Shown in pieces: positions 45,498 through 57,500 of a stretch of 64,000 nucleotides of DNA. Both the position numbers and the translations under genes were made by a program. The first letter of the stretch is position 1. The number at the start of each line of letters is the position of its first letter. The notes below the pieces were generated by a model. The model did not search any database, was not told the DNA's origin, and saw only the letters and a list, made by a program, of their open reading frames with translations. The stretch is from the NCBI GenBank assembly GCA_026168455.1, contig CM047431.1:45325466-45389465 (forward strand), written 5' to 3'. Source of the DNA: Theocolax elegans. Taxonomy: Eukaryota; Arthropoda; Insecta; Hymenoptera; Cerocephalidae.

Positions 45498-46122
45498 GTT
45501 ACTCACTGACAAGGGGAATACTTGACCTCCGAGAAACGGATCTTATCCTAACTTATGTCTTTTGTAATATAAAAATATGAAGAAAGCCAAATTATTCCTT
45601 GCCAATGAACACTTACGAAAGTTATTCGACATCTAATAATAATAGCAGTAAAAATTACTTCCAATTTGATCGTTTATAACTTGGTAACAAATAAAGATAG
45701 GCACTGAAACTAAAAACCAGAAGAAAGTTGAGTTCAAGTTAATATGATTTGAAAAAAAAGAAGTTTAAATTGCTTAATTTAGAGTAAAGTTATGAAGAAA
45801 GTAAGACATTAAAGAAATTGTAACCAAAATTTAATATGACAAATTTATTATTTCTTTTGGCCAAATAATCTTTAATTTCATATTTCCTTTATAACTTGAA
45901 CTCAACTTTCTTCTAGTTTTTAGTTTGAGTGCCTATCTCTATTTGTTTCCGAGATATAAACGATTATTACTGCTATTATTATTAGATGTCGAATAACTAT
46001 CATAAAAGTATCCATTGGCAAGGAATAATTTGGCTTTCATCATATTTTTATATTATAAAAGACATACTTAAGTTAGGATAAGATCCGTTTCCCAGAGATC
46101 AAGTACTCCCCATGTGAGTAAA
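45498..46122. mobile_element. Foldback element in receptor intron
   Basis: Two inverted arms of about 300 bp (GTTACTCAC...GGGGAATACTTGA against TCAAGTACTCCC...GTGAGTAAAAC), continuing through AACGGATCTTATCCTAACTT and GCCAAATTATTCCTTGCCAA. No coding frame; a nonautonomous foldback insertion. Confidence 0.7.
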
Positions 46123-46641
46123 ACAAGATATTTTTTACATTTATTTAACAAAATTTAATCTTTTGTACAAAATCTAACTGCGCAGAAGCACTAGATAATT
46201 AAATATATTACGATTTACATACAAAATTGCAAGTCAACAAATAAAAGATACCTTTAACAAAGTATTCCTGGGCTGTTAGATATATTCAGTGCAAATGTAT
46301 CCTTAAAGATGCCGTTGAAATATATGTCGGAAACTTTGTACAACAAATTAAATACATTTATCAAAACTTTTAATTGTTACGGTAGTAGATTACAATTCAC
46401 GATACTATATTAATGTTCTAGATATACCATTAATTAGAAAAAATTCGAATAATTATAACTAATTGGTATAGAAAAGATACTTTTTCAGGCAGATTTCGAA
46501 ACTTCGAATCGAGTCACACTATACAGCAAAAGGATGCTGCGGTGTATACACCTTTTATTATCTGACTATAAATTTCTCAAATCTAACATTCATAAGTATT
46601 GTAAAACAATTATGTATATATATGATAATAACTATTCATAA
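46123..46641. other. AT-rich intronic sequence, nothing recognised
   Basis: The receptor exon normally lying between the two called exons should be within 45178-47330 but was not found. Confidence 0.4.
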
Positions 46642-46959
46642 AAATTTATAAATCATAATACTAAGAAAAGGTTAGATGAAATTACATTCAGCAATAATAT
46701 TGACACAGTTAACCAAAATACTAAAAATAAAAACTTTTTAGATACATTAAAATTACCATTTATACCAGGTTTTTATGAAAAAAATGGAAATACAATACAA
46801 CTGCATTATATTAGACCTATTCTGACAATACGTAACAATCTAAATAATATCATTGTGAGAGACAAAAAAAATCATAAAAGAATCTCGAGACTAATTATAT
46901 TGTATATAATAGCTGATACTCAAATGAAGATTATAATGATATATCTTGGATTTATCTAA
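46642..46959 (+). pseudogene. Possible Penelope-like element fragment
   Basis: A 105-codon frame without ATG contains LKLPFIPGFYEKNG, then a polar stretch and TIRNNLNNIIVRDKK. This resembles the segment after the RT of Penelope-like elements (LP.I.G.SEK...... ILRNLI..KD). No catalytic motif remains. Weak call made from pattern memory. Confidence 0.3.
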
Positions 46960-47330
46960 TTTACCAAATTTTATTTAATTAAAGTAGTTTTTGCCATAAC
47001 TGATTCGATCAGTATTATTTGAGTATTACATGAACAAATAATAAATAAATCTGATAACTGTACTATTCAACTCGGTCGGTAACATTATTATCAGGTATGT
47101 CACCAATAGTGATACCTTTTAATTAATTATTCTAATTAAATTACTTATTTTTGAACTTACATGGTGAGATCCAAATGCCGTTAAATATATAGCAGTATTA
47201 ATTTTTAATTTACTCCAATTTTTCACTTGCCAATGACTTGACAATGAACATCTGATAAATGAAGTAAGCTAATCGTATACTTTCGTACGTATATATTTAT
47301 TCTTTTATTTTTTTTTACACATTGCAACAG

Positions 47331-47473
47331 AGCGTAGCAATCTTGGATGCAGCTCACAGTACGACATTGTTACACACAGAGTATGCTTCCGATGTAAATC
47401 GTATAATATTATTCATGATGTTGAGAGCAGAGAAGCCTGTACAAATGACCGCTGGTGGATTTATCAATTTATC
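47331..47473 (+). CDS. Odorant receptor (7tm_6), C-terminal exon
   Basis: A pyrimidine-rich tract and GCAACAG acceptor precede 48 codons beginning SVAILDAAHSTTLLHTEY, then ILFMMLRAEKPVQMTAGGF and INLS, ending at a TC|GTGAGA donor (47473/47474). The motif MMLRA..PV..TAG.F..LS is the best conserved part of insect odorant receptors (last membrane segments). Phase at the start agrees with the exon ending at 45177, but an intermediate exon must be missing. If the donor is not used, TGA follows directly and the frame continues ETFQHV, which would be a premature stop. Confidence 0.7.
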
Positions 47474-47477
47474 GTGA

Positions 47478-48894
47478 GAAACGTTTCAACATGTAAAAAA
47501 TTAATTAATTATACACATACATACTTAATTTATTAAACCAGCATCGTATATACAAGACATTATTTTTTCTAATTTACAAATGTTTACAAATGTAATATCG
47601 TTTTTTGTCTGTATTACCATCGATGTCAGTTCACGAAGATAAAGAAAAATGTGTAATAATCACATACATGTATTTATATTATCTATTGGATGCTATAATC
47701 ATTATATGTAATATGTTGTAACATTATTCATGAAAAATAATTCCCTTTTTTTCAAGGAAAGTTAAGATAATCTTCTATTTAAGAGGGTTATACAATCCAT
47801 ATCAGAAGTTAATTTTATTATATTTAATCAGTTATTTTTACTGTAAATTTTCGATAGCTCTATAAAATATATTGTTTTGTAGTAAATAATGGTGTTACAA
47901 TCCAGAAAATTTTGATCAAATAGGGAAAGACGAGCTGTTGTCCAACTATTTGAACGAAACTGTACCTCGATATAGATATACTAATAACGTTAACTTCAAA
48001 CTTCGAACGGCTAATCCTTAAAATCGAACACCGCTTAACTGTTAGTTTTATCTATGTTATTTTACATACCTCATTGAATAACATATTAGTTTTTTTTAAA
48101 AATCCATAGAAAATTGTTAAAGATATTAATAAAAATGTCTGTTTTAAAAGGAAGCTCTCATAAAAGCCCACGTATAGGTACTTAACTTTATGAATTTTTT
48201 TCTGCAAAATTAATACCGCTTACCTATCTGAAATTTTAATAATATGATATTAACTATAGTAAAATATACCTACGAGAATTTTTTAACCGAATTTTGTAGA
48301 AAGTGGATATTGTCATAACCCCCTTAAGGAAATGTCGGACTCAGAAAATGGTCATCTTTTAACTTTTTTTATAAACAAATGAATACATTTTTAAAAAACC
48401 CTGAACATGAAGCTCATTGGCATGTTTTAAATAATATACCCAAAATTTTATATTTTTAGATTTTTAAATCCATAATTTGATTACGATGTTTGGCTTGAAA
48501 GTTTATGCTATGTTTCACTAACAATTACCGACCAAAAATTGTTTACTCAATTACTTTTTAAAAAATTGATTTTTTCTTATAAAAATCAATACGTCAAGTC
48601 CTTCCTTATGTTTTAAGCTACCCGTATGCAATACAATATTTTAAATATAATTTTTGGGTTGAAAGGTGTAGATTCCTGTAATTTGGGTCCGACATCCTGT
48701 TAAAAAGAAATAAATAAAATTATTTTAACGCATGGGTCCTTAAGTTACGGGATTCAGATGGTTCCGCAAACTCTTGCAACTTTTGGTTTTTGCCATACCA
48801 ATACATGAGACAATGTTGAGATATTAAATGTTCAATAACACTACATTAGTTTTAGTTTTAACGATGAATAAAAAAAACGTGTTTCGTGTATTAG
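47478..48894. other. AT-rich sequence, no exon found
   Basis: The expected last short receptor exon was not recognised. No repeat structure stands out. Confidence 0.4.
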
Positions 48895-49017
48895 AAGGTA
48901 GCTATAGTCCTGCCGATTTTTTTGTTATACCCAATTTTCTTCGCATTTCATATTTTGTACAAAAATTACGCTGCTCGCCCCATCAAAATAGTGAAGGATG
49001 GAGTTACACGTCGTGTT
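48895..49017 (+). CDS. Candidate exon of an unrecognised membrane protein
   Basis: Between a GTATTAG acceptor and a strong GTT|GTAAGTATG donor lie 41 open codons with a hydrophobic segment (IVLPIFLLYPIFFAFHILY) followed by a basic tail (YAARPIKIVKDGVTRRV). The pattern suggests a single-pass membrane protein piece. There is no database support, and overlapping frames also exist. Confidence 0.2.
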
Positions 49018-49701
49018 GTAAGTATGTTTTGAGTTGCGGTTAACCACCAACCGAAGCTGGTAGGCGCAATCGGATTCGGAACTAGAAAATAAGTATCCCT
49101 TAATAGTTCCTTCATTGGTGTAGTGATAAAGACCCTTTTGTGAAAAGAAAAAAAATTTTTTTGCATATGATTCGTGTGTATAGAGTGTATCGTGTGTGTT
49201 TCTGTTCGTGAGTGTATGGCTGTGTGCCATTTTACATTTATTTCTGTACCTTTCCTCGATGTACAATTTTTTTATTAATGAGTAATACATGTATGTATAT
49301 TATATATATAGTGTATACTAGCTTATGGATTGTATTTATTTATGTTGCTTCTAAATATTGTGAGCTGTAAATTTTCCTTTGATCTGAAATGGTAAATATT
49401 ATTTTAGCACAATATAATAGTGTTACATAAAAGTAATGTTACATAAAAGGCGGAAGCTTGCTTGATGAAGTTACCATTTTGCTTATTCGGGTTTATTTTA
49501 TATATCATGTACGGCAATCGTGCGGTTCGGTGACCAACAACACTTGACAGCTCGGTCAGTCAATATTTGGATTCTCGTTTATAATTACAGAATTATTAGG
49601 TAATTGCTTCAACTAGATTGGATTTATTTGAGTTGTTAGGTCGGTATTCACGTGTCGCTTGTGTTAGCGACATTTTGGGAGTATCGTCTTCCATGCCGTA
49701 A
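49018..49701. other. Unassigned sequence
   Basis: No supported gene; a 121-codon minus-strand frame at 48925-49290 is of low-complexity composition and overlaps the candidate exon. Confidence 0.4.
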
Positions 49702-50262
49702 CTAATAATATGGGTAACTCTCACTCCAAAGGACCCGGGTATATAAGATGCGAAGACTATTTTTCACTGATCTGTAATTGCTTAATGTGCGCACTTTTTG
49801 CGCTATCTCGGGTAGAGTTAATCCGGATTTAAACGTATCGCTCTGCGCGTCGCTGTACGTATTGGTAATGGTAAGTTTCTTGTGTTTCAGAAATTCTTTT
49901 AAGGAGACTGCAGCTCCGTTTGTGGATAAGATGTTGTTTATGAGATGTTCAATGCTTGCGCTTTCGTTCATGTGAATACGGCTGCGTATTAAATTGTGTA
50001 GTTCGGGTGGGTAGAAGTTAAACGTTGAGTATGCTGACGTGTTAGGGCTACGAAGGCGGAAGCAGAAAGTTTCTACAAGGTTAGTGATTTTTATTTCGCA
50101 GTTAGTTAAATCTTTTGATGTGGTACTCTTTGCTAGGCGAACTTCGTATGGCGAATATTTCTTAATGTCCCGGAAAAGTTTTCTATTTTTGCAGATGTGT
50201 AATAAATTTAATTTTTCGCAATTTTTTATCACGTCAGACAGAAGAGTAGCCTTAGATAGCTG
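49702..50262 (-). CDS. Unrecognised protein, C-terminal part
   Basis: A long minus-strand frame (about 186 codons from the stop near 50265 to the TAA at 49702) of non-repetitive composition. It reads ATLLSDVIKNCEKLNLLH, a segment VETFCFRLRSPNTSAYST with FNFYPPEL, and ends TLSNYRSVKNSLRILYTR. Codon use is balanced and more GC-rich than the flanks, so it was once coding. It starts just inside a TTAA MITE; a second piece in the same orientation lies beyond the MITE. The function is unknown: it could be a host gene or an endogenised viral or retroelement gene. Confidence 0.45.
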   Translation of the reverse strand, partial: QLSKATLLSDVIKNCEKLNLLHICKNRKLFRDIKKYSPYEVRLAKSTTSKDLTNCEIKITNLVETFCFRLRSPNTSAYSTFNFYPPELHNLIRSRIHMNESASIEHLINNILSTNGAAVSLKEFLKHKKLTITNTYSDAQSDTFKSGLTLPEIAQKVRTLSNYRSVKNSLRILYTRVLWSESYPYY

Positions 50263-50276
50263 GTATCTTTATGGGC

Positions 50277-50401
50277 TTAACCTTTAGACTGCCGGCATTT
50301 TTGCCTTATAAATTGATATTTTTGATGTACAAAATTTATACATAAAACACCTCACATCTCGGTGGCTCATATATGAGCCATGCCGGCAGTCTAAAGGTTA
50401 A
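50277..50401. mobile_element. piggyBac-type MITE (TTAA)
   Basis: TTAA at 50277-50280 and 50398-50401 flanks perfect 18-bp inverted ends CCTTTAGACTGCCGGCAT / ATGCCGGCAGTCTAAAGG. Near the right end lies GGCTCATATATGAGCC, itself a palindrome. The 117-bp core has no coding capacity. Confidence 0.85.
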
Positions 50402-50457
50402 GAGTGATATATTAGAAAAGTAAATTAGGTGGGTTTTTATGAAAGCGATTTTTGTTA

Positions 50458-50712
50458 TTATAGAATAAGTGTAGAATGGATATTACTTCTAGGAGAAATG
50501 TAGTGCCTAGTGAAGCCTTCTTCCAAATCGCGGGTTACAAATCGGAAACAGATGGTTACGATTTCAATATCTAGAGCATGTTTACCTATGTGCTCAGATA
50601 GTACGGTTCTAGCGAGGTGCGCAAGTTTGTGTCTATGGACAACTAAGTAGTGTCTATGGACAACTAAGTTTTCTGTGTAAAGGGTTTGTAGGGCTGATTT
50701 TATTTCAAATAA
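50458..50712 (-). CDS. Unrecognised protein, upstream piece
   Basis: An 84-codon stop-to-stop frame in the same orientation as 49702-50262 reads SALQTLYTENLVV, HKLAHLARTVLSEHIGK and IVTICFRFVTRDLEEGFTRH. A 20-bp tandem duplication (TGTCTATGGACAACTAAGTA) adds VVHRHYL to it. Its CFRF.....EGFTRHY part resembles FCFRLRSPNT...STFNF of the downstream piece, so the two may be repeats of one domain or halves of one gene. Confidence 0.35.
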   Translation of the reverse strand, partial: LFEIKSALQTLYTENLVVHRHYLVVHRHKLAHLARTVLSEHIGKHALDIEIVTICFRFVTRDLEEGFTRHYISPRSNIHSTLIL

Positions 50713-50929
50713 TTAGATTAAATTGACAATCGGCTACCTCCGTTTATAATGCAAGAAGGAATGCCAGTTTTCGTGTTTCATTTGTAGCGATTTATACTAG
50801 ATTCTGCATATCATGTAACGCATCTTCGACTAGGGCACAGAACAAGTTCTGGATATTTTCACGAAGAACAGTAAAACTAATCGCCTACACCGCCTGCCAC
50901 ACCATCTCCAATGCTATCTCCCATGCTTC

Positions 50930-53900
50930 TCTACAATCCTTGGTTACGACGATATGTAAAGGTGACAAGAGATGAGTTGAAAATAAGTAGACAGCCGGAA
51001 AGGTTGGACGAGCTAATTAACCAAAGGAGCCGACTGTTTCAGATGCACCAGAAAAAAGCCCGGACGTAATTTTTGTCAAGGAGGTTGTATTTGTCGACGT
51101 AACAAAGTCATCGTAATCAAAAGTTTCTACAAACTCACCTCCAAGGAAACGTCGACGTCGGCAAAAGAACGAATATGACTCAACAACGAGAAGAGAAAAT
51201 TTGAATCTTGTTTGTCGGCAACTAAGATACACCTGAATTCATCACAGAAAATAACCAATCGGCGCTTTTAGGGCCACCAAATATTTAAAACGTAAGGAAC
51301 AAACGTTCATATTTCATTTAAATAAAATAAATATAATTTTCTCTCATTCCCTTTCCTTCAAATATTTTTACTGTAAAATGAATTATTTATTTCTATATAA
51401 AACATAATGAATTTAATCACTGGTAATATGTATATGCGTATAATACTACCGTACGATAGGCCAGCTTTATTCTAAAGCAAAGCATTTTGTTCGGAGAGAC
51501 CGTTATTATTATACACATATACATATTACCGAACGTTAAATTCGTGTCCATGCTCCTCTACAATCGATGGTTACGACGATATGTAGAGGTGACAAGAGAT
51601 GAGTTGGAAATAAGTAAACAGCCGGAAAGGTTGGACGAGCTAATTAACCAAAGGAGCCGACTGTTTCAGATGCACCAGAAAAAAGCCCGGACGTAATTTT
51701 TGTCAAGGAGGTTGTATTTGTCGACGTAACAAAGTCATCGTAATCAAAAGTTTCTACAAACTCACCTCCAAGGAAACGTCGACGTCGGCAAAAGAACGAA
51801 TATGACTCAACAACGAGAAGAGAAAATTTGAATCTTGTTCGTCGGCAACTAAGATACACCTGAATTCACCACTGAAATTAACCAATCGGCCCTTTTAGGG
51901 CCACCAAATATTTAAAACGTAAGGAACAAACGTTCATATTTCATTTAAATAAAATAAATATCATTTTCTCTCATTCCCTTTCCTTCAAATATTTTTACTG
52001 TAAAATGAATTATTTATTTCTATATAAAACATAATGAATTTAATCACTGGTAATATGTATATGCGTATAATACTACCGTACGATAGGCCAGCTTTATTCT
52101 AAAGCAAAGCATTTTGTTCGGAGAGACCGTTATTATTATACACATATACATATTACCGAACGTTAAATTCGTGCCCATGCTCCTCTACAATCGATGGTTA
52201 CGACGATATGTAGAGGTGACAAGAGATGAGTTGGAAATAAGTAAACAGCCGGAAAGGTTGGACGAGCTAATTAACCAAAGGAGCCGACTGTTTCAGATGC
52301 ACCAGAAAAAAGCCCGGACGTAATTTTTGTCAAGGAGGTTGTATTTGTCGACGTAACAAAGTCATCGTAATCAAAAGTTTCTACAAACTCACCTCCAAGG
52401 AAACGTCGACGTCGGCAAAAGAACGAATATGACTCAACAACGAGAAGAGAAAATTTGAATCTTGTTCGTCGGCAACTAAGATACACCTGAATTCACCACT
52501 GAAATTAACCAATCGGCCCTTTTAGGGCCACCAAATATTTAAAACGTAAGGAACAAACGTTCATATCTCATTACAAAAAATATTTTTACTGTAATATGAA
52601 TTATTTATTTCTATGTAAAACATAGTGAATTTAATGTTTGGTAATATGTATATACGTATAATACTACCGTACGATAGGCCAGCTTTATTCTAAAGCAAAG
52701 CATTTTGTTCGGGGAGACCAATATTATTATACACATGTACATATTACCGAACGTTAAATTCATGCCCATGCTCCTCTCCAATCCTTGGTTACGACGATAT
52801 GTAGAGGTGACAAGAGATGAGTTGGAAATAAGTTGACAGCCGTAGAGGTTGGTCGAGCCAATAGACCAAAGGAGCCAACTGTCTCAGATCCACCAGAGGA
52901 AAGCACGGACGTCACATTTGTCAAGGAGGTTGTATTTGTCGACGTAACAAAGTCATCGTAATCAAAAGTTTCTACAAACTCACCTCCAAGGAAACGTCGA
53001 CGTCGGCAAAAGAACGAATATGACTCAACAACGAGAAGAGAAAATTTGAATCTTGTTCGTCGGCAACTAAGATACACCTGAATTCACCACTGAAATTAAC
53101 CAATCGGCCCTTTTAGGGCCACCAAATATTTAAAACGTAAGGAACAAACGTTCATATTTCATTTAAATAAAATAAATATCATTTTCTCTCATTCCCTTTC
53201 CTTCAAATATTTTTACTGTAAAATGAATTATTTATTTCTATATAAAACATAATGAATTTAATCACTGGTAATATGTATATGCGTATAATACTACCGTATG
53301 ATAGGCCAGCTTTATTCTAAAGCAAAGCATTTTGTTCGGAGAGACCGTTATTATTATACACATATACATATTACCGAACGTTAAATTCGTGCCCATGCTC
53401 CTCTACAATCGATGGTTACGACGATATGTAGAGGTGACAAAAGCCCGGACGTAATTTTTGTCAAGGAGGTTGTATTTGTCGACGTAACAAAGTCATCGTA
53501 ATCAAAAGTTTCTACAAACTCACCTCCAAGGAAACGTCGACGTCGGCAAAAGAACGAATATGACTCAACAACGAGAAGAGAAAATTTGAATCTTGTTCGT
53601 CGGCAACTAAGATACACCTGAATTCACCACTGAAATTAACCAATCGGCCCTTTTAGGGCCACCAAATATTTAAAACGTAAGGAACAAACGTTCATATCTC
53701 ATTACAAAAAATATTTTTACTGTAATATGAATTATTTATTTCTATGTAAAACATAGTGAATTTAATGTTTGGTAATATGTATATACGTATAATACTACCG
53801 TACGATAGGCCAGCTTTATTCTAAAGCAAAGCATTTTGTTCGGGGAGACCAATATTATTATACACATGTACATATTACCGAACGTTAAATTCATGCCCAT

Positions 53901-54461
53901 GCTCCTCTCCAATCCTTGGTTACGACGATATGTAGAGGTGACAAGAGATGAGTTGGAAATAAGTTGACAGCCGTAGAGGTTGGTCGAGCCAATAGACCAA
54001 AGGAGCCAACTGTCTCAGATCCACCAGAGGAAAGCACGGACGTCACATTTGTCAAGGAGGTTGTATTTGTCGACGTAACGAAGTCCTCGTCTTCAAGAGG
54101 TTCTACAATATTACCTCGAAGGAAACGCCGACGTCGGCAATAGAACAAATATGGCTAAACACCGAGAAGAGAAAATTTGAATCCTGTTCGTCGGCAACTA
54201 AGATACATCGGAATTCGTAACTGAGAATAACCAACCGGCCCTTTTAGGGCCACCAAATATTTAAAACGTATGAAACAAACGTTCATATCTATTATTTAAA
54301 CAAAATAAATATCATTTTCCCTCATTCCCTTTCCTTCAAATATTTTTACTGTAAAAATGAATTATTTATTTCTATATAAAACATAATGAATTTAATGTTT
54401 GGTAATATGTATATGCATATAATACTACCTTACGATAGGCCAGCTTTATTCTCAAGCTAAG
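50930..54461 (+). repeat. Tandem array, unit about 627 bp, dimeric higher order
   Basis: Units anchored on CATTTTGTTCGG start at 51483, 52110, 52701, 53328 and 53832 (lengths 627, 591, 627, 504, 630), with a partial unit before. Two unit types alternate: one has CTCCTCTACAATCGATGG, the other CTCCTCTCCAATCCTTGG, so 52110-53327 and 53328-54461 are dimers. On the plus strand a unit encodes a 48-codon frame (RWLRRYVEVTRDELEIS, then RSRLFQMHQKKART) and, in another frame broken by TAA in most units, VKEVVFVDVTKSS followed by a basic PRKRRRRQ. The minus-strand 71-codon frames are shadows. Confidence 0.85.
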
Positions 54462-54509
54462 CATTTTGTTCGGAGAGACCGATATTATTATACACATATA
54501 CATATTTTA

Positions 54510-57500
54510 TTTCAATTTAATAAAATAAATTCGTTCCAGCGCGGGATCTAATTTATATTTGTGGTGTGAGAGTGTTTTAAGATTAGATCCTTTCGGGAGA
54601 GGTAGCTGCCCCACCCCTCGTCCCGTTTAAAGAAAATTATAATATTTGTTTTCTTTACATACGGGACGCGGCAATTTAATTGGATTTATTGCGTGTTCGA
54701 GAGCGAAATTTTTCTTGCTTTCTCCCCTCCCTGACCGACGCATATATTATAATAGAATATATAGAACATAGTAATATAATTTAATATTTGTATATTATTT
54801 ATTACTATTTATTTATAATATATGTAACATGTTTTTGTGTGAATAAAATATATTTTACAACTATTGTTAATTATTTTGACTTGTTTGCAAGTTAAATAAT
54901 TAACAGTAAGTAACTTTGTGTGAACCTGCCGCAAATTTACAATAGTTGTAATATTAATTATTTAAACTCGTGTGTGAGTAAAATAATTAAAATTATTTCT
55001 TTGTATTACAATTATCTGACAGTGATTACCTGACTTAATATTTGGTATTTATTAAGTATTACTGTTCACGATACTTGTAATATATTTTTGAAAATTTTTG
55101 AGTGTGAGAAAATTTTTTTTTATAACTCGTGTTAATTGTTTAGACTTTTTGCAAGTTAAACAATTAATGTTAAGTATCTTTGTGTGATTGTTCCGCAAAG
55201 ATACGAGAGTTATAATATATAATTATTTAGACTCGAGAGTGAGTTAAATAATTAAATTTTTTTTGCATGTATTTAATGATCGGCATTTAACCTAATATTT
55301 TGTATTCGTTATTTGCTGTGAAATTTTAATATATGTAAAGAAAACTTTCTTTTCTCTTTTTGTGTGTTTAAATTATATCTCCACACATTTTTACCAATTA
55401 TTTAGACTTGTTTGTTAGTGTCGCGTCCCGACGAAAATTATATTATTATTTTTCGTACAAAAGTACTGCGTAGTTTAGAATAAAAATACGGCGTAGAAGA
55501 AAAACGAAATAAGGTTGATAAGGAATGGTTCTAAGTAAGTGCAGTAATATAAAATATAATTTATAGAGCTAAGGGACAGATTAGTTTACGAGTGTTTCAA
55601 ACGAAATAGAGATTGATAAGTAGAGCTAAAGATATTATACGAAGCCAATACGCGTATAGGCGGGATCGCCGATAGTGAGATCGAAACGAAGGGTTGCGCA
55701 AGAGTTTTTTTGTACTGCACTATAAAATCAATGCTCGGAGAAGAACCGGCAATGGGAAACATCGATTAGAAAATTCGAGCATTAGAAGGAAGTAATAAAT
55801 TAAGCCGTTCTTTGGATAACGTCGCAGTATAAAAGGGGGACAGAAAATTCTCCGAATCAACTACGAAGCAATACAGAAAATGCATGGGATTCGATAATTT
55901 TTAATTACGCACATCTAACGGTCCAATCGGGTGCAAGCACAGAAAAATCGAGAACTACTTACACATCTCCATATAAGGCAAAGTGTAAGACAAGGCGAAG
56001 CGTAAGACAAGGACAGATGCATAGGATTTTAGGGTATATAAAGAGGACCCAGAAGAGACACAGGCACTCCTAAATTTTCATCTAAAGCTTTCGCAAGGCG
56101 AAGCTCTGCTGGACAACTCTTTGATTTTTATCCGAGGGCGTGGCTCTGCTACTTGAACTTTAAAGTAATACGTATTAAAAATCACAAGAGGAATCGAGAC
56201 GTATCATTGACATCTACAAGCCATAGTCGAGGAACTACGACTTCGACATCTGGAAATCGTCGAACTCCAACAGCATACACATCTAACGTCGACGCCCGCA
56301 GGTCTAGCAGGACATTATACGGCAATCTGACACCGCTACCCACGTTCAAGGCGGACCTTCGTTCCTCACCGAATATACACACATATATATATACATATAC
56401 ATATATATATCTATTGTATTATTCGTAAAGGCAACCTGATATTTTATGTTATTTCGATTGCTGAACCAACCGTTTTCTTTTAAAACAATTATTATTATAT
56501 ATTACAATTTATTTATAATAATTATTCGTTACATTGTATTTGAATTGAAATATTCACGGTTTGAATTACAATTTATTAACTATAATTCATGTTTTAAACG
56601 ACAACCATTTTTTTATTTTATCTGCACTTATTTATAATGATTCTTATTTCAATTATTGATTATTAATGTTTATAATAAAATAACCTTGCGAATATTTTAT
56701 TCTGTAATGTGCCTTAAATAAATTTTTGGGATTGTAAATAAAATAGTGTGAATTTATGTATTTTTTGCCCATTAAAAAGTTGTAATAATTTAGTTGCACG
56801 TGTTCATTTAAAGAAAAACAGCATATTATATTTTAATAAATAATGCATGATTAACACGAAATAAAACATATATTATTTTATTTATCCCGCATTATATCCT
56901 GCATCTCTACTCTCAAAATAACTTCGCTCGCTACTCCCGGAGACGTAAGGCTAGTCCTAGTCAAACAAGAGCGAAAGGAACGCGAATGGTTTATTAACCA
57001 TTTGCCTTCTTGTAATATTTTTTATAGTGATTGGTGCAAGTCTGGACGTGACATTAGTTAAATAATTGGTTATAATTTTTTTTGTGTGTTTGAGTAAAAT
57101 AATTCGGTGTATAAATTTAATTGTTTAGACTTGTTAGCAAGTTAAGTAATTAAATTTTCATTTCCTTTTTGCTCAATTTATTTAAAATAGGAAATATAAA
57201 TTATTTCAACTTGGTAGCAACATAAATTATTTATTTAGTCCTTTTTAGGATAAAATAAATATATTTCGCTGAAAATTGTCGTTTGGGACGACAAATTAGT
57301 GAAATATTTATTTTGTTGCAAACCATACGGGATTTACAACATTTCGTAAATACCCCTACTGTTGAAATAATTTAATTAAATTTGTGTTTGTAGTGTAGTG
57401 TAAATTATAAAGGAAAATGTTTTTTTTGTTTTGGGCTTGCCTAAACAAAATAATATATAGTGTCTTGGTGTGTGTGAATCACAAGACATTGTATTTATTT

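Noticed and set aside
48925..49290. 121-codon minus-strand frame
   Set aside because: Composition lacks domain character and runs through simple TG-rich sequence.
51017..54148. Repeated minus-strand frames starting MYLSCRRTRFKF
   Set aside because: Antisense shadows of the plus-strand coding-like array; Cys/Phe/Arg-rich composition is the complement of Lys/Glu codons.
56153..56428. 91-codon Ser/Thr/Arg-rich frame
   Set aside because: Lies within the solo LTR and ends in a TA microsatellite; no motif.
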